DNA of 64,000 nt from an uncultured Alphaproteobacteria bacterium. GTDB taxonomy: Bacteria > Pseudomonadota > Alphaproteobacteria > Rhodobacterales > Rhodobacteraceae. The DNA is taken from the NCBI GenBank assembly GCA_902573735.1, contig CACGLH010000002.1, forward strand, positions 186,001 to 250,000, read 5' to 3'. Under the pieces are notes generated by a model. The model was not told where the DNA came from and searched no databases. It saw nothing but the letters and a program-made list of their open reading frames with translations. Below are positions 22,333 to 32,653 of the stretch, in pieces. The position numbers were made by a program, and so were the translations under genes. Numbering within the stretch: the first letter of the stretch is position 1; each line of letters opens with the position of its first letter.

Positions 22333-23913
22333 ATGAAAAATAGTATGGTCAAAATTAAAAAGGCTTTAATTTCTGTTTCAAACAAATCTGGTCTTAAAAA
22401 ATTTGTTTCCGATCTGAATTCTTTAGACATAAAAGTTATTGCTAGTGGTGGTACAGCTAAATTTATTGAAGACAATGGATTTAATGTTATCGACATTGAA
22501 AAAATAACAGGATTTCCACATTTACTTGGGGGAAGAGTTAAAACGCTTCACCCAAAAATACACTCTTCTATTTTAGCAGATAGAGGTAACCAAAATCATA
22601 TTAAAGATTTAAAAAAAATGGAAATAGATACAATTGATCTTGTTGTATGTGATTTGTATCCTTTTTCAGATGCAATTGATAAAAAAAAGGATATTGATTA
22701 TTGTGTAGAGAATATAGACATAGGAGGAATTACTTTATTACGTGCGGCAGGGAAAAATTTTAAATACGTCACTGTAATAACGAATATATCTCAATATCAA
22801 GAAGTCATTGATCACCTTAAAGAGAATAAAGGTTATTCTACATATAAATTTCGACTAAAAAAAGCAAATCAAGCGTTCAAATGTTCTAGTAATTATGATT
22901 CCCAAATTTTAAAATGGTTTAACCAATTAAACAAAAAAGAGTTTAGCGAATTTATTTTTCCCAATGAAAAATTGGAAGATATGCTTACTTATGGAGAAAA
23001 CGCTCATCAAAAGGCTGCATTTTACCAGGATGAAAATAAAAAAAAGAATTGGGGTAATTTTAGAAAACTGCAGGGAAAACCTTTATCTTTCAATAATCAT
23101 TTAGATTTAGATGCAAGCTTAAATTTACTAAATAATTTCAGGAAATATAAAGATAATATTGTAGGAGTAATAAAACATACAAATCCATGTGGAGTTTCAA
23201 ATGGAAAAAACCAATTAGAAGCTTTTAATAATGCAATAATTTGCGATCCAATCTCCGCATTTGGTGGAATTGTTATATTTAATAAAAAGGTAAATGAGCA
23301 AGTTGCAAAAAAATTAGTTAATAATTTTTTTGAAATGGTGATTGCTCCTGAATTTCAAATAAAGGCACTTAAAGTTTTTTCAAAAAAGAAAAATTTGAGA
23401 CTCATTTCATTAGATAAAAAATGGAGAAATAATAAAATTGATAAATATGAATTTAAATCTGTTTTACAGGGTACATTAATTCAAGAAGTTGATACAAAAC
23501 TTATCTCAGTTATTGATCTTAAAGTTGTAACAAAAATTGCTCCAACAATAAAAGAAATTCAAGATTTAATATTTGCTTGGAATGTAGTAAAATCAGTCAA
23601 ATCTAATGGGATTGTTATTGTTAAAAATATGAAAACTATTGGTATTGGTTCAGGTCAGCCTAGCAGGATTGATAGTTCTAAACTTGCCATTAGAAAGGCA
23701 CTTAATTTAAAAAATGTAAAAAATCTTAATAATGCAGTTATGGCATCGGATGCTTTTTTTCCATTCTCTGACGGTATTGAAGAAGCAATCAAAAAAGGAG
23801 TTAAAGCAATTATTCAGCCAGGAGGTTCAATTAGAGATAATGAAGTTATAGAACTGGCGAACAAAAAAAATATTAGTATGGTTTTTACAGGTATAAGATC
23901 TTTTAAACATTAA
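22333..23913 (+). CDS. purH: Bifunctional AICAR formyltransferase/IMP cyclohydrolase
   Basis: ALISVSNKSGLKKFVSDL, GGRVKTLHPKIHSSILADR, NPCGVSNG, GGSIRDNEVI. Confidence 0.97.
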   Translation: MKNSMVKIKKALISVSNKSGLKKFVSDLNSLDIKVIASGGTAKFIEDNGFNVIDIEKITGFPHLLGGRVKTLHPKIHSSILADRGNQNHIKDLKKMEIDTIDLVVCDLYPFSDAIDKKKDIDYCVENIDIGGITLLRAAGKNFKYVTVITNISQYQEVIDHLKENKGYSTYKFRLKKANQAFKCSSNYDSQILKWFNQLNKKEFSEFIFPNEKLEDMLTYGENAHQKAAFYQDENKKKNWGNFRKLQGKPLSFNNHLDLDASLNLLNNFRKYKDNIVGVIKHTNPCGVSNGKNQLEAFNNAIICDPISAFGGIVIFNKKVNEQVAKKLVNNFFEMVIAPEFQIKALKVFSKKKNLRLISLDKKWRNNKIDKYEFKSVLQGTLIQEVDTKLISVIDLKVVTKIAPTIKEIQDLIFAWNVVKSVKSNGIVIVKNMKTIGIGSGQPSRIDSSKLAIRKALNLKNVKNLNNAVMASDAFFPFSDGIEEAIKKGVKAIIQPGGSIRDNEVIELANKKNISMVFTGIRSFKH

Positions 23914-23916
23914 ATA

Positions 23917-24111
23917 TTAAAGATCTTCATTCAGCTTTCTAGCCTCACTTTCTAGTAAAATTGGTATACCATTTTTTATTGGATAAGCAAGACCAGCTGC
24001 TCTAGAAACGAGTTCTAATTTAATATTATCAAAGGTTAGTTGTGTATGTGTTTTTGGGCAAACTAGTATGCGTAGTAAACTAGTATCAAAATCTTGATTT
24101 ACTTTATTCAC
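23917..24111 (-). CDS. Trm112/YcaR family protein
   Basis: [14 protein letters not shown]...[26 protein letters not shown]. Confidence 0.92.
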   Translation of the reverse strand: MNKVNQDFDTSLLRILVCPKTHTQLTFDNIKLELVSRAAGLAYPIKNGIPILLESEARKLNEDL

Positions 24112-24767
24112 TGAAGAGGCCCAAATGTGGTTTCAGCTTTAATACTCATTTCCATCAAAGTAGTCAAAATTTTTACTCTTTCTTTTATTGTTTTTGCTTC
24201 TAGTAATGCTTGTTTCTCATCGTTTTCAAAAGGACAGAGTATTGATAAAGAATTAATTAAAAGCTCGTCATCCGCTTTTTTAAGACTTTCCCAGTCTGTT
24301 TGTAAGTTTGTAAGAGTAAAGTATTTTGAAATTATTTCAAGAAACTCATCTTTGTTAAAGGATTTTGGCAAGGTTTCTAATATTCCATCATCTCTAAAGT
24401 AATCCCACTCTATCTCTGCATTTATATAGGGTTTGAAAGTATCAACATTTTTGACATAATTGAATCTAGATACACCAGACAGGGTGATTAAATATCTAGA
24501 ATCGTCGGTTTCTGTAAAACTTATTAGTCTTCCTGCGCAACCCACATTATTAAATTTAAGATTAGAATCTTCAGAATTTTCGCTTGGCCTCGGTTGAATC
24601 ATTCCAATAAGTCTATGTTCTGTTGCAAGAACATCTTCTATCATTTTTAAATATCTAGGTTCAAAAATATTTAGTGGAAGACGTGACTTCGGCAATAACA
24701 AGACACCAGACAATGGAAAAATTGGTATATGTTCTGGAAAATCTTTAGTATTTTTTGGATTGTTCAT
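24108..24767 (-). CDS. LON N-terminal (substrate-binding) domain protein
   Basis: [30 protein letters not shown]. Confidence 0.93.
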   Translation of the reverse strand: MNNPKNTKDFPEHIPIFPLSGVLLLPKSRLPLNIFEPRYLKMIEDVLATEHRLIGMIQPRPSENSEDSNLKFNNVGCAGRLISFTETDDSRYLITLSGVSRFNYVKNVDTFKPYINAEIEWDYFRDDGILETLPKSFNKDEFLEIISKYFTLTNLQTDWESLKKADDELLINSLSILCPFENDEKQALLEAKTIKERVKILTTLMEMSIKAETTFGPLQ

Positions 24768-24781
24768 TTTAAAATCTTACT

Positions 24782-25690
24782 TTATGAAAAAATAATTGAA
24801 GAGAGTTTCCTTCTACCTTTCAAGGCTAAGATATTTTTTTCACCTAGGGTGTCAAATAATTGAATCAACTGATCTTTAGCTTTACCATTTTCCCAATTTT
24901 TGTCTTGTTTAAAAATACTCAAAAGATTTTCAATAGAATCTTCATAATCTTCATTTGCGATTTGATATAAAGCTAATTCATATTTTAGTTCTAAACTATT
25001 TGGATCTTTCTCAAGATCATCTTTGATATGATCTAAAGGTCTTAATTTAGAGGTCTTTTTGTTGAGTTCAATTTCACTGTTTAATTTTTGGAAAACATTA
25101 TCATTTTCTATTTCTTTTGGGACAGACCTTAATTTATTTAGAGCTTCATCTAGATTTTTCTCTGCAATATAGCTTTTTATAACACCAGCATTCGCTTCTA
25201 TATTATTATTGTCTAGATTTAAAACTTCATTAAAATAATCCTTAGCATCTTCAAACAAACCATCATTTAAACTTAGATTTGCTTTTTCAAGAATTTTATC
25301 GACTTCATTATCACCTTCGACGCCAGTCTTAGAAAAAACACCTGAAATAAATTCTTTTATTTGAGCTTCAGTTTGTGCTCCCATGAAACCATCAATTGGT
25401 TTTCCTTGAAAAAAAGCATACACTGCAGGAATTGATTGTATGCGTAATTGGGATGCAATACCCTGATTTTCATCAATATTTATTTTTACTAATTTTATTT
25501 TTCCTTTGAAGGAATTTACATTTTTTTCAAGATCTGGAGTTAGTTTTTTACATGGACCACACCAGGGAGCCCAAAAATCTACTAATACTGGAACATCATT
25601 GCTAGCTTCAATAACATCACTTATAAAATCATCATCACATGAATCTTTTATAATATTTTCTAATTTGTTCAATTTATACCTCAATTTCAC
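24782..25690 (-). CDS. Thioredoxin-TPR co-chaperone, YbbN/CnoX-like
   Basis: VDFWAPWCGPCKKLTPDLEK active site followed by TPR-like C-terminal region. Confidence 0.93.
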   Translation of the reverse strand: MKLRYKLNKLENIIKDSCDDDFISDVIEASNDVPVLVDFWAPWCGPCKKLTPDLEKNVNSFKGKIKLVKINIDENQGIASQLRIQSIPAVYAFFQGKPIDGFMGAQTEAQIKEFISGVFSKTGVEGDNEVDKILEKANLSLNDGLFEDAKDYFNEVLNLDNNNIEANAGVIKSYIAEKNLDEALNKLRSVPKEIENDNVFQKLNSEIELNKKTSKLRPLDHIKDDLEKDPNSLELKYELALYQIANEDYEDSIENLLSIFKQDKNWENGKAKDQLIQLFDTLGEKNILALKGRRKLSSIIFS

Positions 25691-25700
25691 GTGTAAGGAA

Positions 25701-26279
25701 TTATTGGTCCAATATTTTATATATATTTAAAAACTCTTCTCTAGTTTTTAAAGGATCTTTTAAAACTATTTTACACTTTTTAATTATTATTTGATCTGGT
25801 TCAAGAAAATATTTATTTGCCTCTTTTATTTCAAATCCTGCAATTTCTGTTGCCTCTATCCAAGCAGCTTTTCTGTCAGCAATTTTTATTTTTGATTTAA
25901 TATTTCTTGGTATTATCGCGGGTAAACCAAAGCGAATATGAATTGCTTCTTGTAATTTTTTTTCCAGATCTATGTAACTATTGCCAATTTGTTTTTTTAC
26001 TGGGGATATCATATCACCTATGACATATTCTGGGGCATCATGTAACAAAGAAATTAATTGCCATTTTTTTTTAATTTTTGGATTTTCTAGAATCAATATA
26101 TTCCATACCAATATCGAATGATTTGCTACTGAGAAAACATATTTCCCTCTTGTTTGTCCATTCCATCTAGCTTGAAAGGCTAAACCATGAGCTATATCTT
26201 CAATCTCAATGTCAAGTGGTGACGGATTAATAATATCAAGCCTTCTCCCGGAAAGCATCTTTTGCCAAGCTCTTTGCAT
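25701..26279 (-). CDS. HD-domain hydrolase (5'-nucleotidase YfbR-like)
   Basis: VANHSILVWNIL ... LLHDAPEYVIGDMISPVK HD motifs. Confidence 0.85.
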   Translation of the reverse strand: MQRAWQKMLSGRRLDIINPSPLDIEIEDIAHGLAFQARWNGQTRGKYVFSVANHSILVWNILILENPKIKKKWQLISLLHDAPEYVIGDMISPVKKQIGNSYIDLEKKLQEAIHIRFGLPAIIPRNIKSKIKIADRKAAWIEATEIAGFEIKEANKYFLEPDQIIIKKCKIVLKDPLKTREEFLNIYKILDQ

Positions 26280-26383
26280 CAGAAAAATAAAATAATAATC
26301 TTATTGTAAACTTAAAATGCTTGAAAATGATTGTCTACTGTGTTTTATCAGTTTTAAATAAAAAGATATATCAGGAGATTAAG

Positions 26384-27778
26384 ATGAGCAGTTCTTACAT
26401 AGTTAAAGACATTCAATTAGCAGATTTTGGTAAAAAGGAAATTCTAATCGCTGAGACAGAAATGCCTGGTCTTGTTGCTATTGTTGATGAATTAGGCAAA
26501 CAGAAACCTTTAGCAGGTTCTAGAATAGCCGGTTGTCTTCATATGACAATTCAAACTGCCGTATTAATTGAAACATTGGTTAAATTGGGTGCACAGGTAA
26601 GATGGTCTAGCTGTAATATTTTTTCTACTCAAGATCATGCAGCTGCGGCAATTGCTAGTAAGGGTATACCAGTATTTGCAAAAAAAGGTGAAACTTTAAA
26701 AGAATACTGGGAATATGTAGATAAGATTTTTCACTTTGAAGACGATTTTGCTAACCTTATATTAGATGATGGTGGCGATGCTACTATGTACATAATTTTA
26801 GGAGCTAGAGCTGAAAATGGAGATGCAGATTTTTTAAATTCTCCAAATTCTGAAGAAGAGGAGTTTTTATTTGAGACCATAAAAATGAGATTAAAAAATA
26901 GTCCGGGTTGGTTTACAAAACAAAGAGAAGCTATAGTAGGTGTGTCAGAAGAAACTACTACTGGTGTTCATAGATTATACCAAATGATGGAAAATAAAGA
27001 ACTACCTTTTCCAGCTATTAATGTTAACGACAGTGTAACAAAATCAAAGTTTGATAATAAGTACGGCTGTAGAGAGTCACTTGTTGATGGCATTAGAAGA
27101 GCTACTGATACAATGATAAGTGGAAAAACTGCTGTTGTTTGTGGATATGGTGATGTTGGAAAAGGTTCAGCAGCTTCCCTAAGAGGCGCAGGTGCTAAGG
27201 TAGTAATAACAGAGGTTGATCCGATTTGTGCACTTCAAGCTTCAATGGATGGTTTTGATGTAGTTACTCTTGATCAAGTAATTTCAAAAGCTGATATTTT
27301 TATTACAGCTACTGGAAATAAAGATGTAATAAAAATTGATGACATTAGACAGATGAAGAATATGGCTATTGTAGGAAATATTGGACATTTTGATAATGAG
27401 ATTCAGGTTTCAGCTTTAAAAAATCACAAATGGGATAATATTAAAGATCAAGTTGATCTTATAGAAATGCCAGGAGGTAATAAAATCATACTTTTATCAG
27501 AGGGACGTCTTTTAAATTTAGGAAACGCCACAGGTCATCCATCATTTGTAATGTCTGCTAGTTTTACTAATCAAGTTTTAGCGCAAATTGAATTATGGAA
27601 GAACAATAAAAATTATGAGAAGAAAGTTTATGTTTTGCCAAAACATCTTGATGAAAAAGTAGCATATTTACATCTCAAAAAAGTAGGTGCGAGTCTAACA
27701 AAACTAGAAAAAGATCAGGCTGAATACATTGGTGTTAGTACGGAAGGACCCTTTAAGCCAGATCACTATCGGTATTGA
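26384..27778 (+). CDS. ahcY: Adenosylhomocysteinase
   Basis: [42 protein letters not shown]-terminal KPDHYRY. Confidence 0.98.
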   Translation: MSSSYIVKDIQLADFGKKEILIAETEMPGLVAIVDELGKQKPLAGSRIAGCLHMTIQTAVLIETLVKLGAQVRWSSCNIFSTQDHAAAAIASKGIPVFAKKGETLKEYWEYVDKIFHFEDDFANLILDDGGDATMYIILGARAENGDADFLNSPNSEEEEFLFETIKMRLKNSPGWFTKQREAIVGVSEETTTGVHRLYQMMENKELPFPAINVNDSVTKSKFDNKYGCRESLVDGIRRATDTMISGKTAVVCGYGDVGKGSAASLRGAGAKVVITEVDPICALQASMDGFDVVTLDQVISKADIFITATGNKDVIKIDDIRQMKNMAIVGNIGHFDNEIQVSALKNHKWDNIKDQVDLIEMPGGNKIILLSEGRLLNLGNATGHPSFVMSASFTNQVLAQIELWKNNKNYEKKVYVLPKHLDEKVAYLHLKKVGASLTKLEKDQAEYIGVSTEGPFKPDHYRY

Positions 27779-28759
27779 TTAGTATTCTTTTTTTAAAGGT
27801 CTTTCTAAAAGCTTTTTTATAGCCTCTTTTGTATCAATATCTTCTATAATTAATTTGTTTACAGTTTTAATTATAGGTAAATCTAATTTATATTTTTTAG
27901 AAATTAAAACAGCAGCTTTAGCTGTTTTTTCTCCTTCTATTGTTTCTTTCTTGTCTTTTTTATTTTTTATATTATTTCCAATTTTTAATCCAAAATTATA
28001 ATTTCTAGAAAGTTTAGAATTACATGTTAGCGTTAGATCACCTAAACAGGAAAGGCCAAATAGAGTTTCAATTTTACAATCAAAAGATTTACCAATTTGT
28101 CTTATTTCAGAAAAACCTCTTGTAATTATAGCACTCTTTGCACCTTCTCCTAATCTGTTTGCATCTGCAATTCCACACGCAATAGCTATTACATTTTTAA
28201 GAGCACCACCTAACTGTGTCCCTATTAAATCATTATTTAAATAAATTCTAATGCTTTGAGAAGAAAGCATATGTTGTAATTTTTTTCCTAAATTTACGTT
28301 TTTACAAGCAAGTGAAAGAGCTATAGGTTTTTCTTTCACAATATCTGAAGCAAATCCAGGTCCGGAGAGAACAGAAAATAGTTTTTTGTCTAGAAACCTT
28401 TCGGCAACTTCAGTTTGAAATAAACAATATTTTGTATCAATACCCTTGGAACAAAAAACTAGTGGTTTATTTTTAAATGAGTTAAAATTTTCTGCTAAAA
28501 AATCAAACATACTTTGTGCATTAATACAAAGTAAAATGACATCAGAATTTTCCACAACTTTTTTTAAAGATTTAATTATTTTCAAATAAGGATTTAATTT
28601 TTTTATTAAAATCCCTTTATCTAAGTTATTTATTTTTTCTACAAGATCATTTTTATTTATTTGTGTTCTGTTCCAAAGATAAACTTTTTTAAAGTTTTTG
28701 GAAAAATTAAATGCTAAAGAAGTACCAAATTTTCCAGAACCAATGATTCCTATTTTCAA
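27779..28759 (-). CDS. gpsA: Glycerol-3-phosphate dehydrogenase [NAD(P)+] (start set at TTG 28759)
   Basis: KIGIIGSGKFGTSLAFNF; SGPGFASD; NVIAIACGIADA; start overlaps tsaD stop. Confidence 0.93.
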   Translation of the reverse strand: MKIGIIGSGKFGTSLAFNFSKNFKKVYLWNRTQINKNDLVEKINNLDKGILIKKLNPYLKIIKSLKKVVENSDVILLCINAQSMFDFLAENFNSFKNKPLVFCSKGIDTKYCLFQTEVAERFLDKKLFSVLSGPGFASDIVKEKPIALSLACKNVNLGKKLQHMLSSQSIRIYLNNDLIGTQLGGALKNVIAIACGIADANRLGEGAKSAIITRGFSEIRQIGKSFDCKIETLFGLSCLGDLTLTCNSKLSRNYNFGLKIGNNIKNKKDKKETIEGEKTAKAAVLISKKYKLDLPIIKTVNKLIIEDIDTKEAIKKLLERPLKKEY

Positions 28760-29874
28760 GCTTTTGCCCCTCTTTTCCCAAAACCCAATATTGGTGCGGA
28801 TGTTTGATCTAAAGGCCACCTAGGTTTAACTACTAAATCAAGATTATTATGATTTTTTAAAATAAATTTTTCAAAACCTAGATATGCGATCATAGCTGCA
28901 TTATCAGTACAATATTGAGCTGGAACAGTTAAATACTTAAAATCATTTTGGAATGCAACCTTTTGAAGTTCGTGTCTAATTTTTTTATTAGCCGCAACTC
29001 CACCAACTATTGCTAAATTTTTATCACCTTCAAAATTATTATTAAAAAATTTGATAGCATTCATAGTTTTATATTTGAAAATTTCTGATGTTGTTTTTTG
29101 AAATGAAGCACATATATCTTCAACGTCTCCGTTGTATAATCCACCTTGATCAGCAATTAACTTTTCAGTTTTACGCTTTACAGCAGTTTTAAGTCCTGAA
29201 AAAGACATATTGCAGGTATTGTCCATGAGTGGTTTGGGAAAAGGAAAACGGTTTTCGTTTCCATTTTTTGATTTAAGTTCAACAAATGGTCCTCCTGGAT
29301 ACCCAATACCAAGAAATGTAGCTATTTTATCAAAGCACTCGCCTGGAGCATCGTCTATTGTTCCTCCTATTCGAACGAAACTGTCTACATTCTTCACGAT
29401 TAAAAACTGACAATGACCCCCGGACACCAATAAAGTTAAATAAGGAAAATTTATTTTATGAAAAATTTTTACAGAAAAGCAGTGAGCAGCTAAGTGATTA
29501 ACTCCAATTAAGGGTATTTTCAATCCTCTTGCTAAACCCTTTGCAAACATTACACCTGATAAAAGACCACCAATTAAACCAGGTCCCGAAGTAACACTAA
29601 TTAAATCAATATCTTTTATGGATAAGGAGGCTTTTTTAAGTGCCTCTTTTGTACATATATCAATTTTTTCACAATGAGCTCTCGCAGCAATCTCTGGTAC
29701 TACGCCATTAAAATTGACATGCAATTTATTTTGGTTGAATACAATAGAAGATAATATTTCAACTTTTTTTTCTTTATTATTATCTACTATCTTTAAAACA
29801 GATGCAGCAGTATCATCACAACTGCTTTCTAATCCTAAAACTCGCCACACATTTTCAGTTACTTTTTTTTTCAT
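28756..29874 (-). CDS. tsaD: tRNA threonylcarbamoyladenosine biosynthesis protein TsaD
   Basis: VLGLESSCDDTAASV, HLAAHCFSVKI, LLVSGGHCQF; internal ATG at 29874 preferred. Confidence 0.96.
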   Translation of the reverse strand: MKKKVTENVWRVLGLESSCDDTAASVLKIVDNNKEKKVEILSSIVFNQNKLHVNFNGVVPEIAARAHCEKIDICTKEALKKASLSIKDIDLISVTSGPGLIGGLLSGVMFAKGLARGLKIPLIGVNHLAAHCFSVKIFHKINFPYLTLLVSGGHCQFLIVKNVDSFVRIGGTIDDAPGECFDKIATFLGIGYPGGPFVELKSKNGNENRFPFPKPLMDNTCNMSFSGLKTAVKRKTEKLIADQGGLYNGDVEDICASFQKTTSEIFKYKTMNAIKFFNNNFEGDKNLAIVGGVAANKKIRHELQKVAFQNDFKYLTVPAQYCTDNAAMIAYLGFEKFILKNHNNLDLVVKPRWPLDQTSAPILGFGKRGAKA

Positions 29875-29905
29875 AAGGGAGTTCTTGTATCTTATCTGCA
29901 TTCAA

Positions 29906-29929
29906 GATATCCATATATATATGGATATC
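29906..29929. repeat. Perfect 24-bp palindrome GATATCCATATATATATGGATATC
   Basis: Read directly; between divergent tsaD and hemC, overlaps hemC start. Confidence 0.85.
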
Positions 29930-30883
29930 AAATCAAATAAAAGAGATTTTAGAGCAAATAGGCTTAAAATAGGAACAAGGGGCTCACCTCTTGCTTTGGC
30001 TCAAGCTTTAGAAGTAAAAAGAGAAATTAAAAATCATCAAAATTTAGATGATAAATCCATAGAGATAGTTACTATAAGTACAAAAGGGGATAGGATTCTA
30101 GACAGGCCTCTTACAGAAATTGGTGGGAAAGGTCTTTTTACTGAGGAAATTGAAGAAAAACTAAATAATCATGAAATAGACATTGCTGTCCATTCGATGA
30201 AAGATATGCCAACAGAGTTTCCTAATGGGTTAGGAATAAATACTTTCTTAAAAAGAGAAGATTTTAGAGATTCATTTGTTTCTTTAAAATATAACTCAAT
30301 TAACGAATTACCCAAGGGTGCAGTAGTGGGATCTTCTAGTATTAGGCGTAAAGCGCAACTACTAAGTATAAGATCAGATCTTAAGGTTGTTGAATTCAGA
30401 GGTAATGTTCAAACCAGACTAGATAAACTTAAAAATGGAATAGCCGATGCTACATTTTTAGCCTGTGCTGGATTACTCCGATTAGGTATGGCGGATTTGG
30501 TAAACCCTATTTCTCCAAACACAATGATGCCTGCAGTAGCTCAAGGCATCATAGGAATTGAACAAAGGCTATCTGATACTGACATAACAGATTTGATTTC
30601 CCCACTCAATCATAATGAAACTATGATACAAGTTCTTACCGAGCGTTCCTTTCTAAAAGTTTTAGACGGATCTTGTAGAACTCCCATTGGTTCTATATCA
30701 AAAATTGACGGTAAAAAGATTTACCTATCAGGTCAGGTAATTAGACCAGATGGGTCAGAAATTATTTCAGGAAATTGGGAAGGTACAGTTGATAATCCAA
30801 TAGATTTAGGAACAATGGCAGGTAATGAAATTAAGGAAAAAATAGATGATTCCTTTTTTAAAAAAGAAGATCTTTCTTACTAG
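29921..30883 (+). CDS. hemC: Hydroxymethylbilane synthase (start set at ATG 29921)
   Basis: IGTRGSPLALAQALEVK, HSMKDMPTEFP, DGSCRTPIGS. Confidence 0.96.
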   Translation: MDIKSNKRDFRANRLKIGTRGSPLALAQALEVKREIKNHQNLDDKSIEIVTISTKGDRILDRPLTEIGGKGLFTEEIEEKLNNHEIDIAVHSMKDMPTEFPNGLGINTFLKREDFRDSFVSLKYNSINELPKGAVVGSSSIRRKAQLLSIRSDLKVVEFRGNVQTRLDKLKNGIADATFLACAGLLRLGMADLVNPISPNTMMPAVAQGIIGIEQRLSDTDITDLISPLNHNETMIQVLTERSFLKVLDGSCRTPIGSISKIDGKKIYLSGQVIRPDGSEIISGNWEGTVDNPIDLGTMAGNEIKEKIDDSFFKKEDLSY

Positions 30884-31589
30884 ATCAGATAAAGACAATT
30901 TGAAATTTCAAAAGTATTTTAATTTAGTCCAAAAAAAAGTAGACGCAAGAGAATTATTTGTATCTACACCTTTACTTAATATTTTATTTATAAAATTTGA
31001 AAAACTTATTATTCCCGAAATGAATATAATATTTACTTCAAGATATGCAGTTAAAGCACTTACTGGAATTGAAAATCTAAAACTAAAACAAGTTTATTGT
31101 GTTGGAAAATCAACTGCTGAAACTGCTATAAAATACGGATATCAAAAAGTTCAATTTTCAGAAGAAGGTAATGTTTCAAGCTTAATAAATCTAATTTCTA
31201 AAGAGGTAAAAAAACCTCAAAGATTTCATTATATAAGGGGAAAAAAAGTATCATTTAATTTAAATAAAGAACTTTCTGATTTAGGTTTTAAAATAAAAGA
31301 AACAATAGTATATGACCAAGTTTTTAGTAAATTGTCTTCTGAACAAAAAAAATTAATCATGGATGGCAAAGTTTTAGGAACTATTTTCTTTTCGGCTTCT
31401 GTTGCCAAATATTTTTGCGATCATCTAAAAAAAGTTCCTGATGGGTTCCTGTTTTTTTGTATAAGTGATAGGGTTGCAAATATTATAACCTGTTCAAATA
31501 TAGAGGGTAAATATACTGTAAAGGTGTCAAAAAAACCAACCCAAGACAGTATGATAGATTTGATTTGTAAAGAAGAGATTTTGTGTTGA
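30846..31589 (+). CDS. hemD: Uroporphyrinogen-III synthase
   Basis: Follows hemC; IIFTSRYAVKAL, VYCVGKSTAETA, FFSASVAKYF. Confidence 0.85.
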   Translation: MIPFLKKKIFLTRSDKDNLKFQKYFNLVQKKVDARELFVSTPLLNILFIKFEKLIIPEMNIIFTSRYAVKALTGIENLKLKQVYCVGKSTAETAIKYGYQKVQFSEEGNVSSLINLISKEVKKPQRFHYIRGKKVSFNLNKELSDLGFKIKETIVYDQVFSKLSSEQKKLIMDGKVLGTIFFSASVAKYFCDHLKKVPDGFLFFCISDRVANIITCSNIEGKYTVKVSKKPTQDSMIDLICKEEILC

Positions 31590-31612
31590 GTAATTTATAA
31601 GAGAATATTTTA

Positions 31613-32644
31613 ATGAATAATAAAGAAGAAAATAAAAAAAATAATCCACAAAATAAGAACCAAGATGTTAAAAATTCTAAAGACAATATCTTAAATACTA
31701 AAAAAGAATTCAACATATTTAGTCTCATAAATATGAGCTTAAAAAATTATAAGAACTCAACTTTTATAATATTAATTTCAATTCTGAATTTAATTTTCTT
31801 AGTGTTAATTATTTTTTGGATTTATAATTCGAATTTGAAACAAGACAAATTATTGGCTGAATTGTCTAATCAAATAGAAATGATGCCAACACCTATTAGC
31901 CAAGGAAGATTAGGTCTCATTATAAAAAAATATAATGATGATTTAATGTTAGAAATAAATAAGAAGAATTTATCTTTAAGTAATAAAATAAAAGAAATTG
32001 AAAGTTTAATAAATTCTTATCCAAAGCCTATGAGTGAAGGAAAAATTGGATTAATAATCGATAAAAAAATCCAAAAAAAACTATCTTCAGACAAAGGATC
32101 GTCTTTAATTTCAAAGCAAAACCAGGAAATAATTAATGAGATTAAAATTGAATTAAAAAATCTTCAATTATCTCTAGAAAATTTTTCTAAAATTATTGGC
32201 TCTGAAAAAACTGATAAATCTTTAACCCAAGAAATTACAGAATTAAAATCACAAAAAAATACAGACGAAACACAAAATAGCTCATTATCTAATTCTGAAG
32301 ATAATCAGTTTGATAATATTAATATGAAAGAAGATCTATCTATAATTATGAAGCAATTTTCTGATTTTGCTTACAATGCCATAAAAGAAGATCTTAGGGT
32401 TAATAGAGATTCAGGATTTTTAAATTCGATAATTAATAATTTTAAATTAATCTTTGTTCAGAGGTCTTTATCGCCTCAAGAGGGTGATACTGTAGACGCT
32501 ATTTTATCAAGAGCAGAGTATGCATTGAATAACAATAATTATGATAAAGTGTTTCAAGAATTAAATACTTTACCAAAAGAAGCATCAGAAGTTATGGATA
32601 AATGGAGAAAAATTTTTGAAGGCTACTTGGAAAATAATAGTTAG
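31613..32644 (+). CDS. Mitofilin/HemX-like coiled-coil membrane protein
   Basis: Single TM then coiled coil, C-terminal AILSRAEYALNNNNYDKVFQELNTLPKEASEVMDKW; between hemD and hemY-like gene. Confidence 0.7.
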   Translation: MNNKEENKKNNPQNKNQDVKNSKDNILNTKKEFNIFSLINMSLKNYKNSTFIILISILNLIFLVLIIFWIYNSNLKQDKLLAELSNQIEMMPTPISQGRLGLIIKKYNDDLMLEINKKNLSLSNKIKEIESLINSYPKPMSEGKIGLIIDKKIQKKLSSDKGSSLISKQNQEIINEIKIELKNLQLSLENFSKIIGSEKTDKSLTQEITELKSQKNTDETQNSSLSNSEDNQFDNINMKEDLSIIMKQFSDFAYNAIKEDLRVNRDSGFLNSIINNFKLIFVQRSLSPQEGDTVDAILSRAEYALNNNNYDKVFQELNTLPKEASEVMDKWRKIFEGYLENNS

Positions 32645-32653
32645 AGTTACAAA

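Noticed and set aside
23895-23927. AAGATCTTT...AAAGATCTT inverted repeat at the purH/Trm112 convergent end
   Set aside because: No T tract, mostly coding on both sides and AT-rich; too weak to call a terminator.
25683-25698. Third parS candidate AATTTCACGTGTAAGG upstream of the thioredoxin-TPR gene
   Set aside because: Only the TTTCACGTG core matches; flanks diverge too far.
26280-26383. SAH/SAM riboswitch upstream of ahcY
   Set aside because: Short leader without any recognisable conserved aptamer core.
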